This document shows, piece by piece, positions 47,890 to 57,238 of a DNA stretch of 64,000 bases (the stretch's first letter is position 1; each line of letters opens with the position of its first letter). The translations under genes were made by a program, and so were the position numbers. The DNA comes from UPXZ01 sp049840795 (lineage in GTDB: Bacteria > Bacteroidota > Bacteroidia > Bacteroidales > Paludibacteraceae): assembly GCA_049840795.1 (NCBI GenBank), contig JASGJK010000016.1, positions 124,001 through 188,000 on the forward strand, written 5' to 3'. A model generated the notes under the pieces. It had not been told where the DNA came from, made no database searches, and saw only the letters and a program-made list of their open reading frames with translations.

Positions 47890-48808
47890 TTATTCTTCAC
47901 CAAAATAATCGCTGTCTATTTTCTTTATTTCGTAAATTTGTTGTGTTGTACAACCTAAATTATAATCAATCATTAGTTGTGACAATTGCTCTCCATCAAT
48001 TAAAACAATTTTTGTTTCATTTCTTGGTGTGTATTCTAATGCTTCTTTTGTAAAACTTGAAGTTGTAATAAAAATTCCTTTTTTCGCACCTTGACCTGCA
48101 AGTGCACCAACGAATTTTTGTATTTCTGGACGTCCAACTACATTTCCTTGTTTCCAACGTTTAGCTTGAATGTAAATAATGTCAAGTCCTAACTTATCTT
48201 CTTTTATTGTTCCGTCAATTCCTTCATCACCGCTCTTTCCGATTGCTTTTCCTGCGTCTTTTATTGAACCTCCGTATCCCATTTTAACCAAAAGTTCAAC
48301 GACTAATCTCTCGAAAAATGAAGGAGAAAGTTCAATGATTTTGTTCAGAAGTTCCGAAGCTAAAGATTTTCTTATTCCTTGATACGCTTTGTCTAAGTTT
48401 TCTTCAGGCGTTTGAACATTCACGATATTTTCAGTCTCTTCCTCCTCTGTTTCAGTTGCCGTTTTTAGAAAGATTTTGGAACTCAATAAAAGCAGGAAAC
48501 TGTTTTAAATATCTATTATCAATTCGTTCCAAATTTTCTGTAAGAGTTTGTTTCCCTTGTTCTGTTATCATAAAAACAGTTCTTTTCGGAGAAACAAGTA
48601 ATCCTGCTTTCTTTAGATATGTTTTTGCCCAGCCAACACGATTATCAAAGATAGGTTGAACACCGCTTGCTAAAAGTTCTTTTCTTTCTTCGTCGGTTAC
48701 ATTAAATTCAACTGCTAATTTTTCAATTAAATCTCTATAAATATGCTCTTCTCCATCGGAAACGAGTTTAAGGAGAGGAAGCATTAACGATTGATAATCT
48801 GGTATCAT
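47890..48808 (-). pseudogene. Mrr-family restriction endonuclease, frameshifted
   Basis: The upstream frame from 48808 is the Mrr N-terminal winged-helix domain (MIPDYQSLMLPLLKLVSDGE, TKTYLKKAGLL-like region). The downstream frame to 47890 is the Mrr catalytic domain: FFERLVVELLVKMGYGG, GDEGIDGTIKEDKLGLDIIY and the QAKR motif. A one-base shift near 48470 separates them; repaired length is about 305 residues, normal for Mrr. Mrr cuts modified DNA. Sole gene of C7. Confidence 0.85.
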
Positions 48809-48853
48809 TTTTATTTTAGTTTGTGAATTATATATTACTTTTCTTAAGCTGAC

Positions 48854-48987
48854 CGCTAACGGACGGCGGTATGAAACGTAGCGGATTGCGTGGCTGCGAA
48901 CTTATTCCCCGTTACTGACCTTGCCAGCGGGAGCCAAGCTTGCAAACTGCACTGAAACCGCTATGTTTTATGACCGCATCGTTATCG
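48854..48987 (-). other. attC6, divergent class
   Basis: CGCTAAC and GTTATCG enclose GGCGGTATGAAACGTAGCGG and CCGCTATGTTTTATGACCGC. The arms are unlike any other site here. Confidence 0.78.
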
Positions 48988-48993
48988 GCTTTT

Positions 48994-49416
48994 TTATTTA
49001 CTCTTCACATAATCAACAATATCACTCTCTATTTTTCGAACTGCGTCGGAAATAACATCAGCATGTTCATATGTAAATTTTGATTTAATTAAGCAGTCAT
49101 GAACGGCATCTGGTAAATCGACAACATCCAAATTGCTATTAATAGCTAATTGTCCAAAATTTTTAACAGCCTCCCAGTTGTCTCCATTTTCAAGAGCCTT
49201 TATTCCTCGTTCGAGATTATTAATTCTATCTCTTGTCCAAAAAATCCCCCCTGCTACTAATCCGACAGTACAAGCCGTTCCAATGGTTGCTCCAATACCG
49301 TAGGTCGCAATAGCTTTGGTTGCGATAACTCCAACTTTAACAGCAAGACCTTTAGTTGCTATTATTTTCCCAAGTCCAATTAGACCTTTTAAAATTAATC
49401 CTTCTACGATTGGCAT
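48994..49416 (-). CDS. Glycine-rich membrane-associated hypothetical protein
   Basis: This 140-residue protein has two or three hydrophobic glycine/alanine-rich segments (GLILKGLIGLGKIIATKGLA and YGIGATIGTACTVGLVAGG), then a helical soluble tail. It may be pore-like or membrane-surface. It lies 2 bp after the 76-residue gene in cassette C6. Confidence 0.55.
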   Translation of the reverse strand: MPIVEGLILKGLIGLGKIIATKGLAVKVGVIATKAIATYGIGATIGTACTVGLVAGGIFWTRDRINNLERGIKALENGDNWEAVKNFGQLAINSNLDVVDLPDAVHDCLIKSKFTYEHADVISDAVRKIESDIVDYVKSK

Positions 49417-49418
49417 AA

Positions 49419-49649
49419 TTAATCCTCCAGTTTATAGTTTGACTTAATTTTTGAAATAGTTGCTTCATTTACAGAATCACGTAATTTTTTAGTTTTCATC
49501 CGTGTATATACAATCTCTAAGGCAATACTAATCAATACAGAAAGTATTATCTGTAAGTAAATTGGCAATTTGTATAATAAAAGAGACAGAACGCTCATTT
49601 CGATTATAAATCTGCCAATTTGTTTCCAAGTAATGTTAAATCGTTTCAT
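49419..49649 (-). CDS. Small membrane protein
   Basis: This 76-residue protein has two transmembrane stretches (FIIEMSVLSLLLYKLPIYL and IILSVLISIALEIVY) followed by a basic helix. First gene of C6. Family not recognised. Confidence 0.55.
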   Translation of the reverse strand: MKRFNITWKQIGRFIIEMSVLSLLLYKLPIYLQIILSVLISIALEIVYTRMKTKKLRDSVNEATISKIKSNYKLED

Positions 49650-49697
49650 ATATTTTATGTTTTAGTAAATAGCTGTTGATTGTCTTTTTAAAATTGC

Positions 49698-49830
49698 CGA
49701 TAACGACCGAGGCTATGGGCATTTGGCGATTTGCGGGAGCATTCGCTGTCGTGAAACGACAAAGTGAATGCGGGCGAAAAAACCCGCTAAATGCACGTCA
49801 GCCGCCATTGGCCATAGGCGTGTGTTATGG
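49698..49830 (-). other. attC5, class B, intact
   Basis: CGATAAC and GTTATGG enclose GGCTATGGGCATTTGGCG and CGCCATTGGCCATAGGC, with central CTGTCGTGAAACGACA. IS110 target present and empty. Confidence 0.88.
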
Positions 49831-49840
49831 GCAGTTTTTT

Positions 49841-50279
49841 CTAATAGCCTTCAACACCCATTTCTAAAATTAATTTCTTCATATCCTTTAATTCTTGAAC
49901 AAATTCGTTAATTTTTTCTTCTCGCACATTATCAAATTCTCTTTTAATTGAGTTTTTTGATTTTAATATTTTTGTCTTCTGATACACTCGAAGTAAAATT
50001 ATTTATGATTTTTAATGCGTCTTCTTTTTCCGATATTCCAGCTAATGCCAGTTTTATAGAAGGGAATAGTTTATTTAACTCTTTTTCACTCAAAGTGTCA
50101 AGAGAATAAGCCATTTTATCAGTCCATTTATCCTTTGCTATAAATATCTCTTTAATAAATACTTTTTTTATTTCTACTAACTTTTTTTGATATGAAGTTT
50201 GCTCTTGTGCATATAGTGCAGAAACTCCTAGTAATAATGTGAGAAGTGTTAAAGAGATTGTTTTTAGTTTGTGATTCAT
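49841..50279 (-). pseudogene. Exported hypothetical protein, frameshifted
   Basis: Signal peptide at the start (MNHKLKTISLTLLTLLLGVS, cleavage likely after ALYAQ). The frame stops at 49944; a one-base correction near 49965 continues it as NSIKREFDNVREEKINEFVQ to 49841, giving about 145 residues. Helical mature protein. It overlaps the 86-residue gene by 4 bp. Cassette C5. Confidence 0.6.
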
Positions 50280-50536
50280 AATATTGAATTTAGAATGTTA
50301 TTATATAAATTTTGAAGTTGATTTTGAGGAAAATTGTAACTCATCGAAGTTTTTGGAAATTCTAATGGTTGACTTTTTTCATTGTCGCGACCACAATGTA
50401 TTTCATAACGTTGTGTACCCCCTAATTGAATAACTATTTCATTTAACTGTCTCCCTAATTGTTCATTTCGCACATTTAATGCTCTATTATTCAATCTTAA
50501 AAAGTCAATTAAAATTTGATTTGAAATGATAATCAT
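50276..50536 (-). CDS. Small hypothetical protein
   Basis: This 86-residue protein starts MIIISNQILIDFLRLNNRAL and contains GGTQRYEIHCGRDNEKSQPL. Translationally coupled to the exported protein gene. No family recognised. Confidence 0.5.
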   Translation of the reverse strand: MIIISNQILIDFLRLNNRALNVRNEQLGRQLNEIVIQLGGTQRYEIHCGRDNEKSQPLEFPKTSMSYNFPQNQLQNLYNNILNSIL

Positions 50537-50769
50537 AATATTAGTTTTTATGTTATACCTTCTTTTTTGGATTTAGGCTTCTCCATTAAATTTGTAAAAA
50601 TATATTGTATAGAATTTAATTCACCATAAAGTTGTCTTTTAAAATTGCCCCATAACGGTCGCGGCTATGAGCAGTGGCGATTTGCGGGAGTTTTCGCTGT
50701 CGTGGAACGACAAGGTGAATGCGGGAGCAAAAACCTGCAAAATGCACGTCAGCCAGCCAATGAACATAG

Positions 50770-52248
50770 ATACTATGATTAAATCCAAATAAAATTACAT
50801 TTTTTTTCGGGAAAATTCTTACTTTTGTACCGCACAGAAAGAAGACTTCAGTCGATACTTTGTACCGAAACAGTCTATCTAGCGAAGCGGGGCTTGACTC
50901 CGCTTCTTTTGTTTTTCGGCTCCCCGGGAGCCGGCACAGAAAGAAAGAGCTTAGTCTCCTCAATACCCGAAGTCTATCCGCAGGCATTCCACTGGTATTC
51001 TGCATTGTATGCTTCGTTTTTCTTCCACAATACAAATATAAGAATTAATAATTTACGCATACCAGCTACCACGCCTTTTCGTTTGATTGTAGGATTCCGT
51101 TCCACAATACGTTCATACAGGGCCTTAATCGGTTCATTATAAGAGGTTGCCGAGAGGGCCGGCATATACAAACATTCCCTGATCCGTGTATTCCCTTTCT
51201 TGGAAATCCGTGTTTTCCCTTTAAAAGTTCCCGATTGCCGCTCTGCAATATCCAATCCGGCATAACTTACCACCTGTCGGATATTGTTGAACTGTGTAAA
51301 CCCATTGGTTTCGCACAGCACAGTGACAATGGTGAGCAAACGCAGCCCTTTAATCGTTTCTATGTTCTTAACCCGCCGGCTAAATTCCTTATCCTCATTC
51401 GTTAACCGAACAATATCGTCTTCAATGATTTGAATGTTCTTCTCCAGAAATTCAATTTGTTGTTCCTTGAGTTGTAACACTACCGAAAGCGTGCTGTGAG
51501 CGTGTTTGAGTCCATGAATCTGACACTTGCAGCGTACCAGATCTTTTTTCAACGATAGCCGTTCCCTGCATAAATCCCGCAGGTCCTTCATCTTCGGCAT
51601 CATTGGTTTCCACCACTTCCAGGGGGCGTTCCAAACCATACTGGGCAATCATTTGAGCATCGGCTTTGTCTGTTTTGGTCTTCATATTCAGGCTCTTGGC
51701 AAAATGCTTCATTTTGTTGGCCAACACAACCGAAACTTTTTGATCGTTGTCGTACAGAAAATGAGCCAGATCCTCGTGATAAACCCCGGTTGTTTCCATG
51801 ACAAAGATTGGATCCGGCACTTTACTCAAAGTCCAGCTAATCAATTTTTCAAATCCCGGATAATCGCTCCGGAAACTGCGTGTAGCCTTAACGACTGACC
51901 GTTCGTCCTTTAATTGCTTGATACATACTTCAAAACTGTCCTTGGAAATGTCTATTCCCACACACGATTTTAATTCTTTCATACACAAAAAAAAGTTTGT
52001 TTTGTGGTCAGAATTAATCCTTTATAACCGCCTATCCTCGTAAATTATATACTGAATACAACCGCTTTAGGATTGTTTCTTAGATACTAATTCAGGCTCG
52101 AAAAAGGAAAAACAAAGGGCGCAAAATCTATGGTTCGATATACATTTCTGTTATCAGGCGTGTGTTGCTATTCCCTTTGCTAATTCTTCCCTGTTTGAGT
52201 GCAAATATCACAAATTTCTCTCTATTTGAAATATTATGCAAACATACG
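50770..52248 (-). mobile_element. IS110-family insertion sequence, copy 4
   Basis: 1479 bp, one base longer than copy 1 because of an inserted T near 51617. Same ends, target position and bridge RNA (about 52013-52188). Confidence 0.92.
50974..51988 (-). pseudogene. IS110-family transposase, copy 4, single frameshift
   Basis: Identical to copy 1 except for one extra base near 51617 (CCACTTCC instead of CCACTCC), which separates the DEDD part from the C-terminal half. Confidence 0.9.
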
Positions 52249-52257
52249 AGGCGTGTG

Positions 52258-52803
52258 TTATGTGTAGTTTTTTTTTGAAATAGTGTCAATTACATATTCA
52301 GCTCTTTTAATTGGCGATAATTTTGGCAGTAATATTGTCTCATAACCTATTTTTCTATAGAATTGTATAATTGTTTCAGTTATCTCTACTGCTTGTAAAA
52401 ATGTAAATGGTCGAATTTCATCTTGAACATAAATTTCTTTCCACGGGATTGGAATAAAAACTTTATTTTCATACTCAAATTCAGTCAAAAGATATTCAAA
52501 TCTTTTATTGTCTAAATTTAGATATTTACGCCACGCAAGAATATCTAATGCTCCACCATCATAAAAGACAGGAGTATTCTCTGTTATTTGAAAATAGTCA
52601 TTTCTAAAAATATCAATCAAATTGTCATCAAATAAATCTCTATTCAACCAAGGAAGCACTTTCCCATTGTTAGCCATGTTTAATTCTATGACACTTCGAG
52701 CCGCCTCGTCTTTTGTCACAAAGTTCATTTGATTTAATTGGTTTATTAAAGTCGTTTTGCCTGTTCCAGGACCACCTGTAATTAAATATCTTTTGTATTT
52801 CAT
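52258..52803 (-). CDS. AAA_28-like P-loop NTPase/kinase
   Basis: ATG at 52803 is preferred (MKYKRYLITGGPGTGKTT), just after the stop of the GAF gene. Walker A is GGPGTGKTT at residues about 10-18; DEAARSV and FYDGGALDILAWRKY fit the AAA_28 ATPases related to nucleotide and nicotinamide-riboside kinases. Downstream member of the three-gene cassette C4. The natural substrate is unknown. Confidence 0.75.
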   Translation of the reverse strand: MKYKRYLITGGPGTGKTTLINQLNQMNFVTKDEAARSVIELNMANNGKVLPWLNRDLFDDNLIDIFRNDYFQITENTPVFYDGGALDILAWRKYLNLDNKRFEYLLTEFEYENKVFIPIPWKEIYVQDEIRPFTFLQAVEITETIIQFYRKIGYETILLPKLSPIKRAEYVIDTISKKNYT

Positions 52804-52804
52804 T

Positions 52805-53428
52805 TTAATCTGAGAATGCATCTTGTATAGCTCGAGACACTTTCTGAATTAATTTATTTTTATAATCATTTTTGTTGTTGTTGAATGTATTAGGTTGTAC
52901 AGAATCAAAAAATAGAATTCCCTCAACTACTGTATCATTCAGAATTGGATAACAAAGATATGACTTTCTTTCAGGCGATATTTCCTTTATTTCATCCGCG
53001 GAATAATTGTACTTTCTTATCATCTTTTCTTTAAACTCTTCATCTGAATCAAAAGATTCAACCACAAGTCTCTTTTTTTCAATACATTTACCAACCAAAC
53101 CTTTATTTGAATCCCAAGTTCGATTTTTACCATTCCCATTTGGAATATAATTTATCATTTGTTTGTATTTTCTCTTTGTTGGTCTATGAAAAGTTAATCT
53201 AACATCTTTGTCTGGTTCAAATTCTAATATTCTCCAAACATAATCTAATAGGATTCGAACATTCTCTAATTTTTCGATATTATTAAAATGATTTTCAATG
53301 AATTTAATTACAATCATTCCAATGATTGGAAATATTAATATATACAACTTATCAGCATAAAAAGTTGGAATTAAACCAATAGAAGTTATTAGCAAGAACT
53401 CAATTGCCCACAGGATATACTTTTTCAT
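52805..53428 (-). CDS. Membrane-anchored GAF-like sensor protein
   Basis: This 207-residue protein has two N-terminal transmembrane helices (about 5-24 and 28-44). A cytosolic domain with KGLVGKCIEKKRLVVESF and SYLCYPILNDTVVEGILFFD follows, the pattern of a GAF domain. It overlaps the methyltransferase gene by 4 bp. It may sense a small ligand for the cassette's kinase and methyltransferase; that is inference. Confidence 0.65.
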   Translation of the reverse strand: MKKYILWAIEFLLITSIGLIPTFYADKLYILIFPIIGMIVIKFIENHFNNIEKLENVRILLDYVWRILEFEPDKDVRLTFHRPTKRKYKQMINYIPNGNGKNRTWDSNKGLVGKCIEKKRLVVESFDSDEEFKEKMIRKYNYSADEIKEISPERKSYLCYPILNDTVVEGILFFDSVQPNTFNNNKNDYKNKLIQKVSRAIQDAFSD

Positions 53429-54147
53429 ATTTTTTTAATTATAATTATTTGAACAACGGGGATTTCATATGGAGATACATTCATTGTACTTGCCGGTTTT
53501 AAAATACTTTCTGAAATGTTTGTAATTTCTTTTGGAATAAAAATATCTTCAATCTCTAATAGAGTGAAATTATTTTGAATTATATGGATTAATTCTGAAG
53601 CAGTCGATAGATATGAATTCGTTTGTAGTATTTCTCCAGTAGTTAATTCAAATTGTGTTTTGTCGAATGGAATCCCTAATTCAGTTCGTAATGTTTCACC
53701 CCAAACATAATGTGGTAAAGTACCTATAAAAATTCCTCCTTTTTTTAGAATTCTTGATATTTCTACAAATAATGATTCATCATTATATGGGTCGAATAGA
53801 AATGCAGTTATTAAATCAAAAGTGTTATTCAAAAATGGAGTTTTTCGACCATCAGTTTGCAACTTTAACAAGCAGGAGTTGTCTGGAGCATTACCCAACA
53901 TTAAATTCGAAATATCAGATAATATAATCTTTTTAGAAGGTATATTCAAATATCTTGAAGTACTACCTCGGCCAGCACCAATTTCTAGACATAGATTAAT
54001 ATTATTTTTCTCTAAGAAATCGAATGATTTATTTTTGAAATAATAATTAGTGGCTTCATCAAAGTTTTTTGAAGTGATATGTTTGTCTGTATAATACTCT
54101 GAGGCGATTAAATCATATCCAGAGTCAATAAATTCATTTACTTTCAT
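53425..54147 (-). CDS. SAM-dependent class I methyltransferase
   Basis: This 240-residue protein has motif I LCLEIGAGRGSTSRYL (near residue 52), a motif II-like IILSDISNLML and PFLNNTFDLITAFLFDPYND as motif III/post III, followed by LKKGGIFIGTLPHY. This is the ubiquinone/menaquinone-type Methyltransf_11 fold. First gene of cassette C4. The acceptor is unknown. Confidence 0.82.
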   Translation of the reverse strand: MKVNEFIDSGYDLIASEYYTDKHITSKNFDEATNYYFKNKSFDFLEKNNINLCLEIGAGRGSTSRYLNIPSKKIILSDISNLMLGNAPDNSCLLKLQTDGRKTPFLNNTFDLITAFLFDPYNDESLFVEISRILKKGGIFIGTLPHYVWGETLRTELGIPFDKTQFELTTGEILQTNSYLSTASELIHIIQNNFTLLEIEDIFIPKEITNISESILKPASTMNVSPYEIPVVQIIIIKKI

Positions 54148-54187
54148 ATTTCCTTTTATTTGTTGTTTGTTATTTTTTTAAAATTAC

Positions 54188-54320
54188 ACATAACGACCGA
54201 GGCTATGGGCATTTGGCGGTTTGCGGGAGCATTCGCTGTCGTGGAACGACAAAGTGAATGCGGGGGCAAAACCTGCTAAATGCACGTAAGCCGCCAACTG
54301 CGCATAGGCGGGTGTTAGGT
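54188..54320 (-). other. attC3, class B, intact
   Basis: ACATAAC and GTTAGGT enclose GGCTATGGGCATTTGGCGG and CCGCCAACTGCGCATAGGC. Confidence 0.88.
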
Positions 54321-55328
54321 TCAGTTGCTTTTGTCGTCTTCTGTTTCAAAAAATTCTTTCAATTTTCTACTAAGCAAATCTTTGTCGATAAGTTTTGTCT
54401 GATAATCACTTATCAAAGTTGGTGAAAGGCTTCTACTCAGTGATATTTCAACTACATTTTGGTCTTTTGTCTTACACAAAATTATTCCAACACTTGGGTT
54501 TTCGTGGTTCTTTTTAAGTTTCCTGTCGAGTGCTTCAAGATAAAAGTTCATTTTTCCGAGATATTCAGGTTTAAATGCTCCGATTTTTAATTCAATTGCA
54601 ACTAAACATTGTAGTTCACGGTGAAAGAATAGAAGGTCAATAAAGTAATCCTCGTTTCCGACTTGAATTGGATATTCCTCGCCAAGAAATGTAAAATCTT
54701 TTCCAAATTCTAAAATAAAGTCTTTCAGATTTGATATAATTGCTTTTTGGAATTCTTTTTCAGAATATTTGTGAGGTAAATTCAAAAACTCAAGAACATA
54801 GTTGTCTTTAAATACGTGTTTTATATTCGGGTGAATTTCCTTTAATACAGGTGATATGCTATTGCCTGAAAGCATAGTACGTTCATAAAATCCGCTTTCA
54901 AGTTGTCTTTCAAGTTCTCTTTTCGAATAGTTTTCTTTGATTGTCAAACGAATGTAAAATTCTTTTTCGTTTCGGTCTTTTGTCCGGGATAAAATAAGCA
55001 AATTGTTAGTCCAACTAATTTCTCTCACCAGTGGTGCGAGAATTTCGTCTTGTGAATATGTGTCGAAAAATTGCTTCATTCTCCATAGGTTTTGAGGAGA
55101 AAAGCCTTTAATGTCAGGTTCTTGTTCAATGATAAACTTAGACATTTTTTCAACAGTACTTTCACCCCAGTTGTTTTGAGTACAATTCTCTGAAATGAAT
55201 TTTCCAATATTCCAGTTTAAATCAATAAGTTCAGTATTAATCGTTTTCAGAACTCGTTGTCGAGTCGATTTAATCAATTCAAGAATCTTTTCGAACTGAT
55301 TTTCATGTGTTTGCTCTATTGTATTCAT
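54321..55328 (-). CDS. DUF1016/YhcG-family PD-(D/E)xK nuclease
   Basis: This 335-residue protein has the YhcG layout. The N-terminal DUF1016 helical domain includes LNWNIGKFISENC, GFSPQNLWRMKQFFDTY and VREISWTNNLLIL. The C-terminal nuclease domain has FLGEEYPIQVGNEDYFIDLL and LVAIELKIGAFKPEYLGKM, giving the D...ExK catalytic set. The family recurs near restriction systems. Sole gene of C3; intact. Confidence 0.9.
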   Translation of the reverse strand: MNTIEQTHENQFEKILELIKSTRQRVLKTINTELIDLNWNIGKFISENCTQNNWGESTVEKMSKFIIEQEPDIKGFSPQNLWRMKQFFDTYSQDEILAPLVREISWTNNLLILSRTKDRNEKEFYIRLTIKENYSKRELERQLESGFYERTMLSGNSISPVLKEIHPNIKHVFKDNYVLEFLNLPHKYSEKEFQKAIISNLKDFILEFGKDFTFLGEEYPIQVGNEDYFIDLLFFHRELQCLVAIELKIGAFKPEYLGKMNFYLEALDRKLKKNHENPSVGIILCKTKDQNVVEISLSRSLSPTLISDYQTKLIDKDLLSRKLKEFFETEDDKSN

Positions 55329-55390
55329 GTCACAAAAATATACAATTAATACTGGATTTTAGGGCTTTTTTTCTTTTTTTATGCAATTGA

Positions 55391-55522
55391 GCCTAACGGA
55401 CCGCGTATTGGCGATGGGCGGGATTTTTAGTACTAAAGTTTAATCGAAGAACAGAAGTTGAATTTTGTACTTCTGTTGATACGAAGCCGTTCAGCCCGCC
55501 TATTGCCAATACGATGTTAGCA
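55391..55522 (-). other. attC2, class D (copy of attC25)
   Basis: GCCTAAC and GTTAGCA with the class D arms CGCGTATTGGCGATGGGCGG and CCCGCCTATTGCCAATACG. Confidence 0.87.
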
Positions 55523-55532
55523 CCAGTTTTTC

Positions 55533-55970
55533 TCATTTTGTTTCTGGATACCACCAGTCTTCGAGTTTTCGTTTATATTCTTTCCCTCTATCGTCAATAA
55601 TTACAACTTCGCAGATAAAAGGACTTTCCAAATAATCTTTGTCGCCTAAATGTGGTCTCGTTTGTTTCAAATCAAACTCAATTGTCATAGTTGCTGAACT
55701 TACAAAATCCATTGTCGAACCACTATTTTCTACCAATGTCGGAAACCATTTGTTCCAATGTTCAATTGAAGATTTAATTTGGTCAGTGAGTAATTCATTC
55801 GGTTCTGCAATATTTTTTAAGATGTCAACAGTCAATCTATTGTGTTTTGTCTTACGAGCTTGCTTTAATAAATGCCCCAAAAAGTAGTCGTCATTTATGT
55901 AGTTCATTAAACTTATAAATGAATGTCCAAAATTGTGAGAAACACTTTTTAAAGGTTTATGGCTTGTCAT
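55533..55970 (-). CDS. Hypothetical protein (copy of the gene at 21451-21888)
   Basis: Identical 145-residue product to the C25 copy. Here it is in cassette C2, second from the integrase. No domain recognised. Confidence 0.6.
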   Translation of the reverse strand: MTSHKPLKSVSHNFGHSFISLMNYINDDYFLGHLLKQARKTKHNRLTVDILKNIAEPNELLTDQIKSSIEHWNKWFPTLVENSGSTMDFVSSATMTIEFDLKQTRPHLGDKDYLESPFICEVVIIDDRGKEYKRKLEDWWYPETK

Positions 55971-56164
55971 TGTGATACAATTTTTTCGATTGACGGTTTG
56001 TCAACTCCCAAAAGTTCTAATATTTTTCTTGCTTTGTCTTTGTCAGCAATTTGTACTTTGTCAAATTCGTCCATAAGTCCGCAAACATAAAGTCGTTCGT
56101 TAACGGTCATTCCTCCAAGTCCGTCAACTTTACTAATTGCTTTTATTATTTCCTGTTCCGTCAT
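55967..56164 (-). CDS. Small hypothetical protein (copy at 21885-22082)
   Basis: Identical 65-residue helical product, overlapping the 145-residue gene by 4 bp, in cassette C2. Confidence 0.55.
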   Translation of the reverse strand: MTEQEIIKAISKVDGLGGMTVNERLYVCGLMDEFDKVQIADKDKARKILELLGVDKPSIEKIVSQ

Positions 56165-56188
56165 TGTTGTTGGTCGTCCTAAAATTGG

Positions 56189-56321
56189 TGCTAACGTAGG
56201 GGGCTAACTGCCATTGGCGGATTTGCGGGAGCTTTTCTGTCGGGAGACAGAAATGTGCGAGCGTAAATCTGACAATGTGCATACCTTTCGACCCCGCCAA
56301 TGCAGATAGCCCTTGTTAGTG
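56189..56321 (-). other. attC1, class A (copy of attC24)
   Basis: TGCTAAC and GTTAGTG with GGGGGCTAACTGCCATTGGC and GCCAATGCAGATAGCCC. First attC of the array. Confidence 0.9.
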
Positions 56322-56329
56322 GCAGTTTT

Positions 56330-56965
56330 TTATTTATAGTCATTAAATTCCTTGCCTTTTAATTCTCCAAATTCAATTTTTGATTCGATAAATTTTATCT
56401 TTGGAGTGTCCAATAATTGTTTTTCTTCTCCCATTGCAAAACCGAGTTTGTAACCAATATTGTCTGAAGTTGTTAAATAAACATTATCGTGTTCAGTGTC
56501 ATCCTGTGGAATAAAAAGCATTACTTTTTTATTTGCTGTCTTTTCTGTAATCCATATTTCACCACTTCTAGTTGTCGTCCAAGCTTTAACATCAAATGAT
56601 TTATTAAATCCCATCGGATAACGAACATAATTGACAAAATAACATAAAATTTCAAATTCTATATCAAATGGAAATATTATCACAAATTGTCTTTCGCTTA
56701 TTTTATATAGTCTTGGGAGTGCTTTGAAGCTTTTTTCGTTGTACATATTGCAAAATCCTGTCAAAATCCTATCGATTTCTGTTTTCGTTATGTCGTCTAC
56801 AAAAACAAGTTTGTCATTCTGTTTTTCTTGTTTTGGTAAATATTCACTTGAGGGTTTTGTTGTGTTCTTGTTTGGTTCGTTTGTTTGATTTTTGAACTTT
56901 GTCCACATAAAATATAAGACTAAAATAGCTCCAATAATTCCGATGATAATTGTTTGTGTTTTCAT
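56330..56965 (-). CDS. Membrane-anchored hypothetical protein (copy at 22248-22883)
   Basis: Identical 211-residue product to the C24 copy, with an N-terminal hydrophobic helix. It is the first cassette gene after the recombination junction and should receive the most transcription from the leader. Confidence 0.62.
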   Translation of the reverse strand: MKTQTIIIGIIGAILVLYFMWTKFKNQTNEPNKNTTKPSSEYLPKQEKQNDKLVFVDDITKTEIDRILTGFCNMYNEKSFKALPRLYKISERQFVIIFPFDIEFEILCYFVNYVRYPMGFNKSFDVKAWTTTRSGEIWITEKTANKKVMLFIPQDDTEHDNVYLTTSDNIGYKLGFAMGEEKQLLDTPKIKFIESKIEFGELKGKEFNDYK

Positions 56966-57091
56966 ATTCTATCTAGTTGTTTTATTTATTAAAATTCTGA
57001 CTAACGGCCACGTAAGTCTTTGATTATCAGTAATATCTTTTTGGTCGTTAGCTTCGTAACTCAAAGGAAATTTTTCCTTTTTTTGGATTGC

Positions 57092-57238
57092 CACTAACGA
57101 CTTTGTATGAGAATGTTTTTTTCAATAAGAGAAATAGAGTTGCTTATATATTCGCCTTATGAGAGCTGAATACTGAAAGCATCTAGCAGATAATAAGTGA
57201 TTTGCAAAAAAAACTATTTCTAAAAGGATTTCTCATAC
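57092..57238 (-). other. Candidate attI junction and flanking inverted repeat
   Basis: CACTAAC at 57092-57098 (GTTAGTG on the minus strand) is where identity with the internal C24 copy stops, so it is the junction of first cassette and recombination site. Directly beside it GTATGAGAA (57105-57113) and TTCTCATAC (57230-57238) form an inverted repeat spanning 134 bp. Confidence 0.6.

Larger units (their letters stand above)
50650..52263 (-). other. attC4, class B, split by IS110 copy 4
   Basis: The left half 50650-50769 starts CCATAAC and ends AACATAG. The right half 52249-52263 is AGGCGTGTGTTATGT. Confidence 0.82.

Noticed and set aside
54188..57098. CRISPR array or REP-type repeat family as explanation for the recurring 130-bp sequences
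   Set aside because: Spacing is gene-sized, arms are long palindromes with class-specific sequence, and the ends obey the YYYAAC/GTTRRRY rule; attC is the better explanation.
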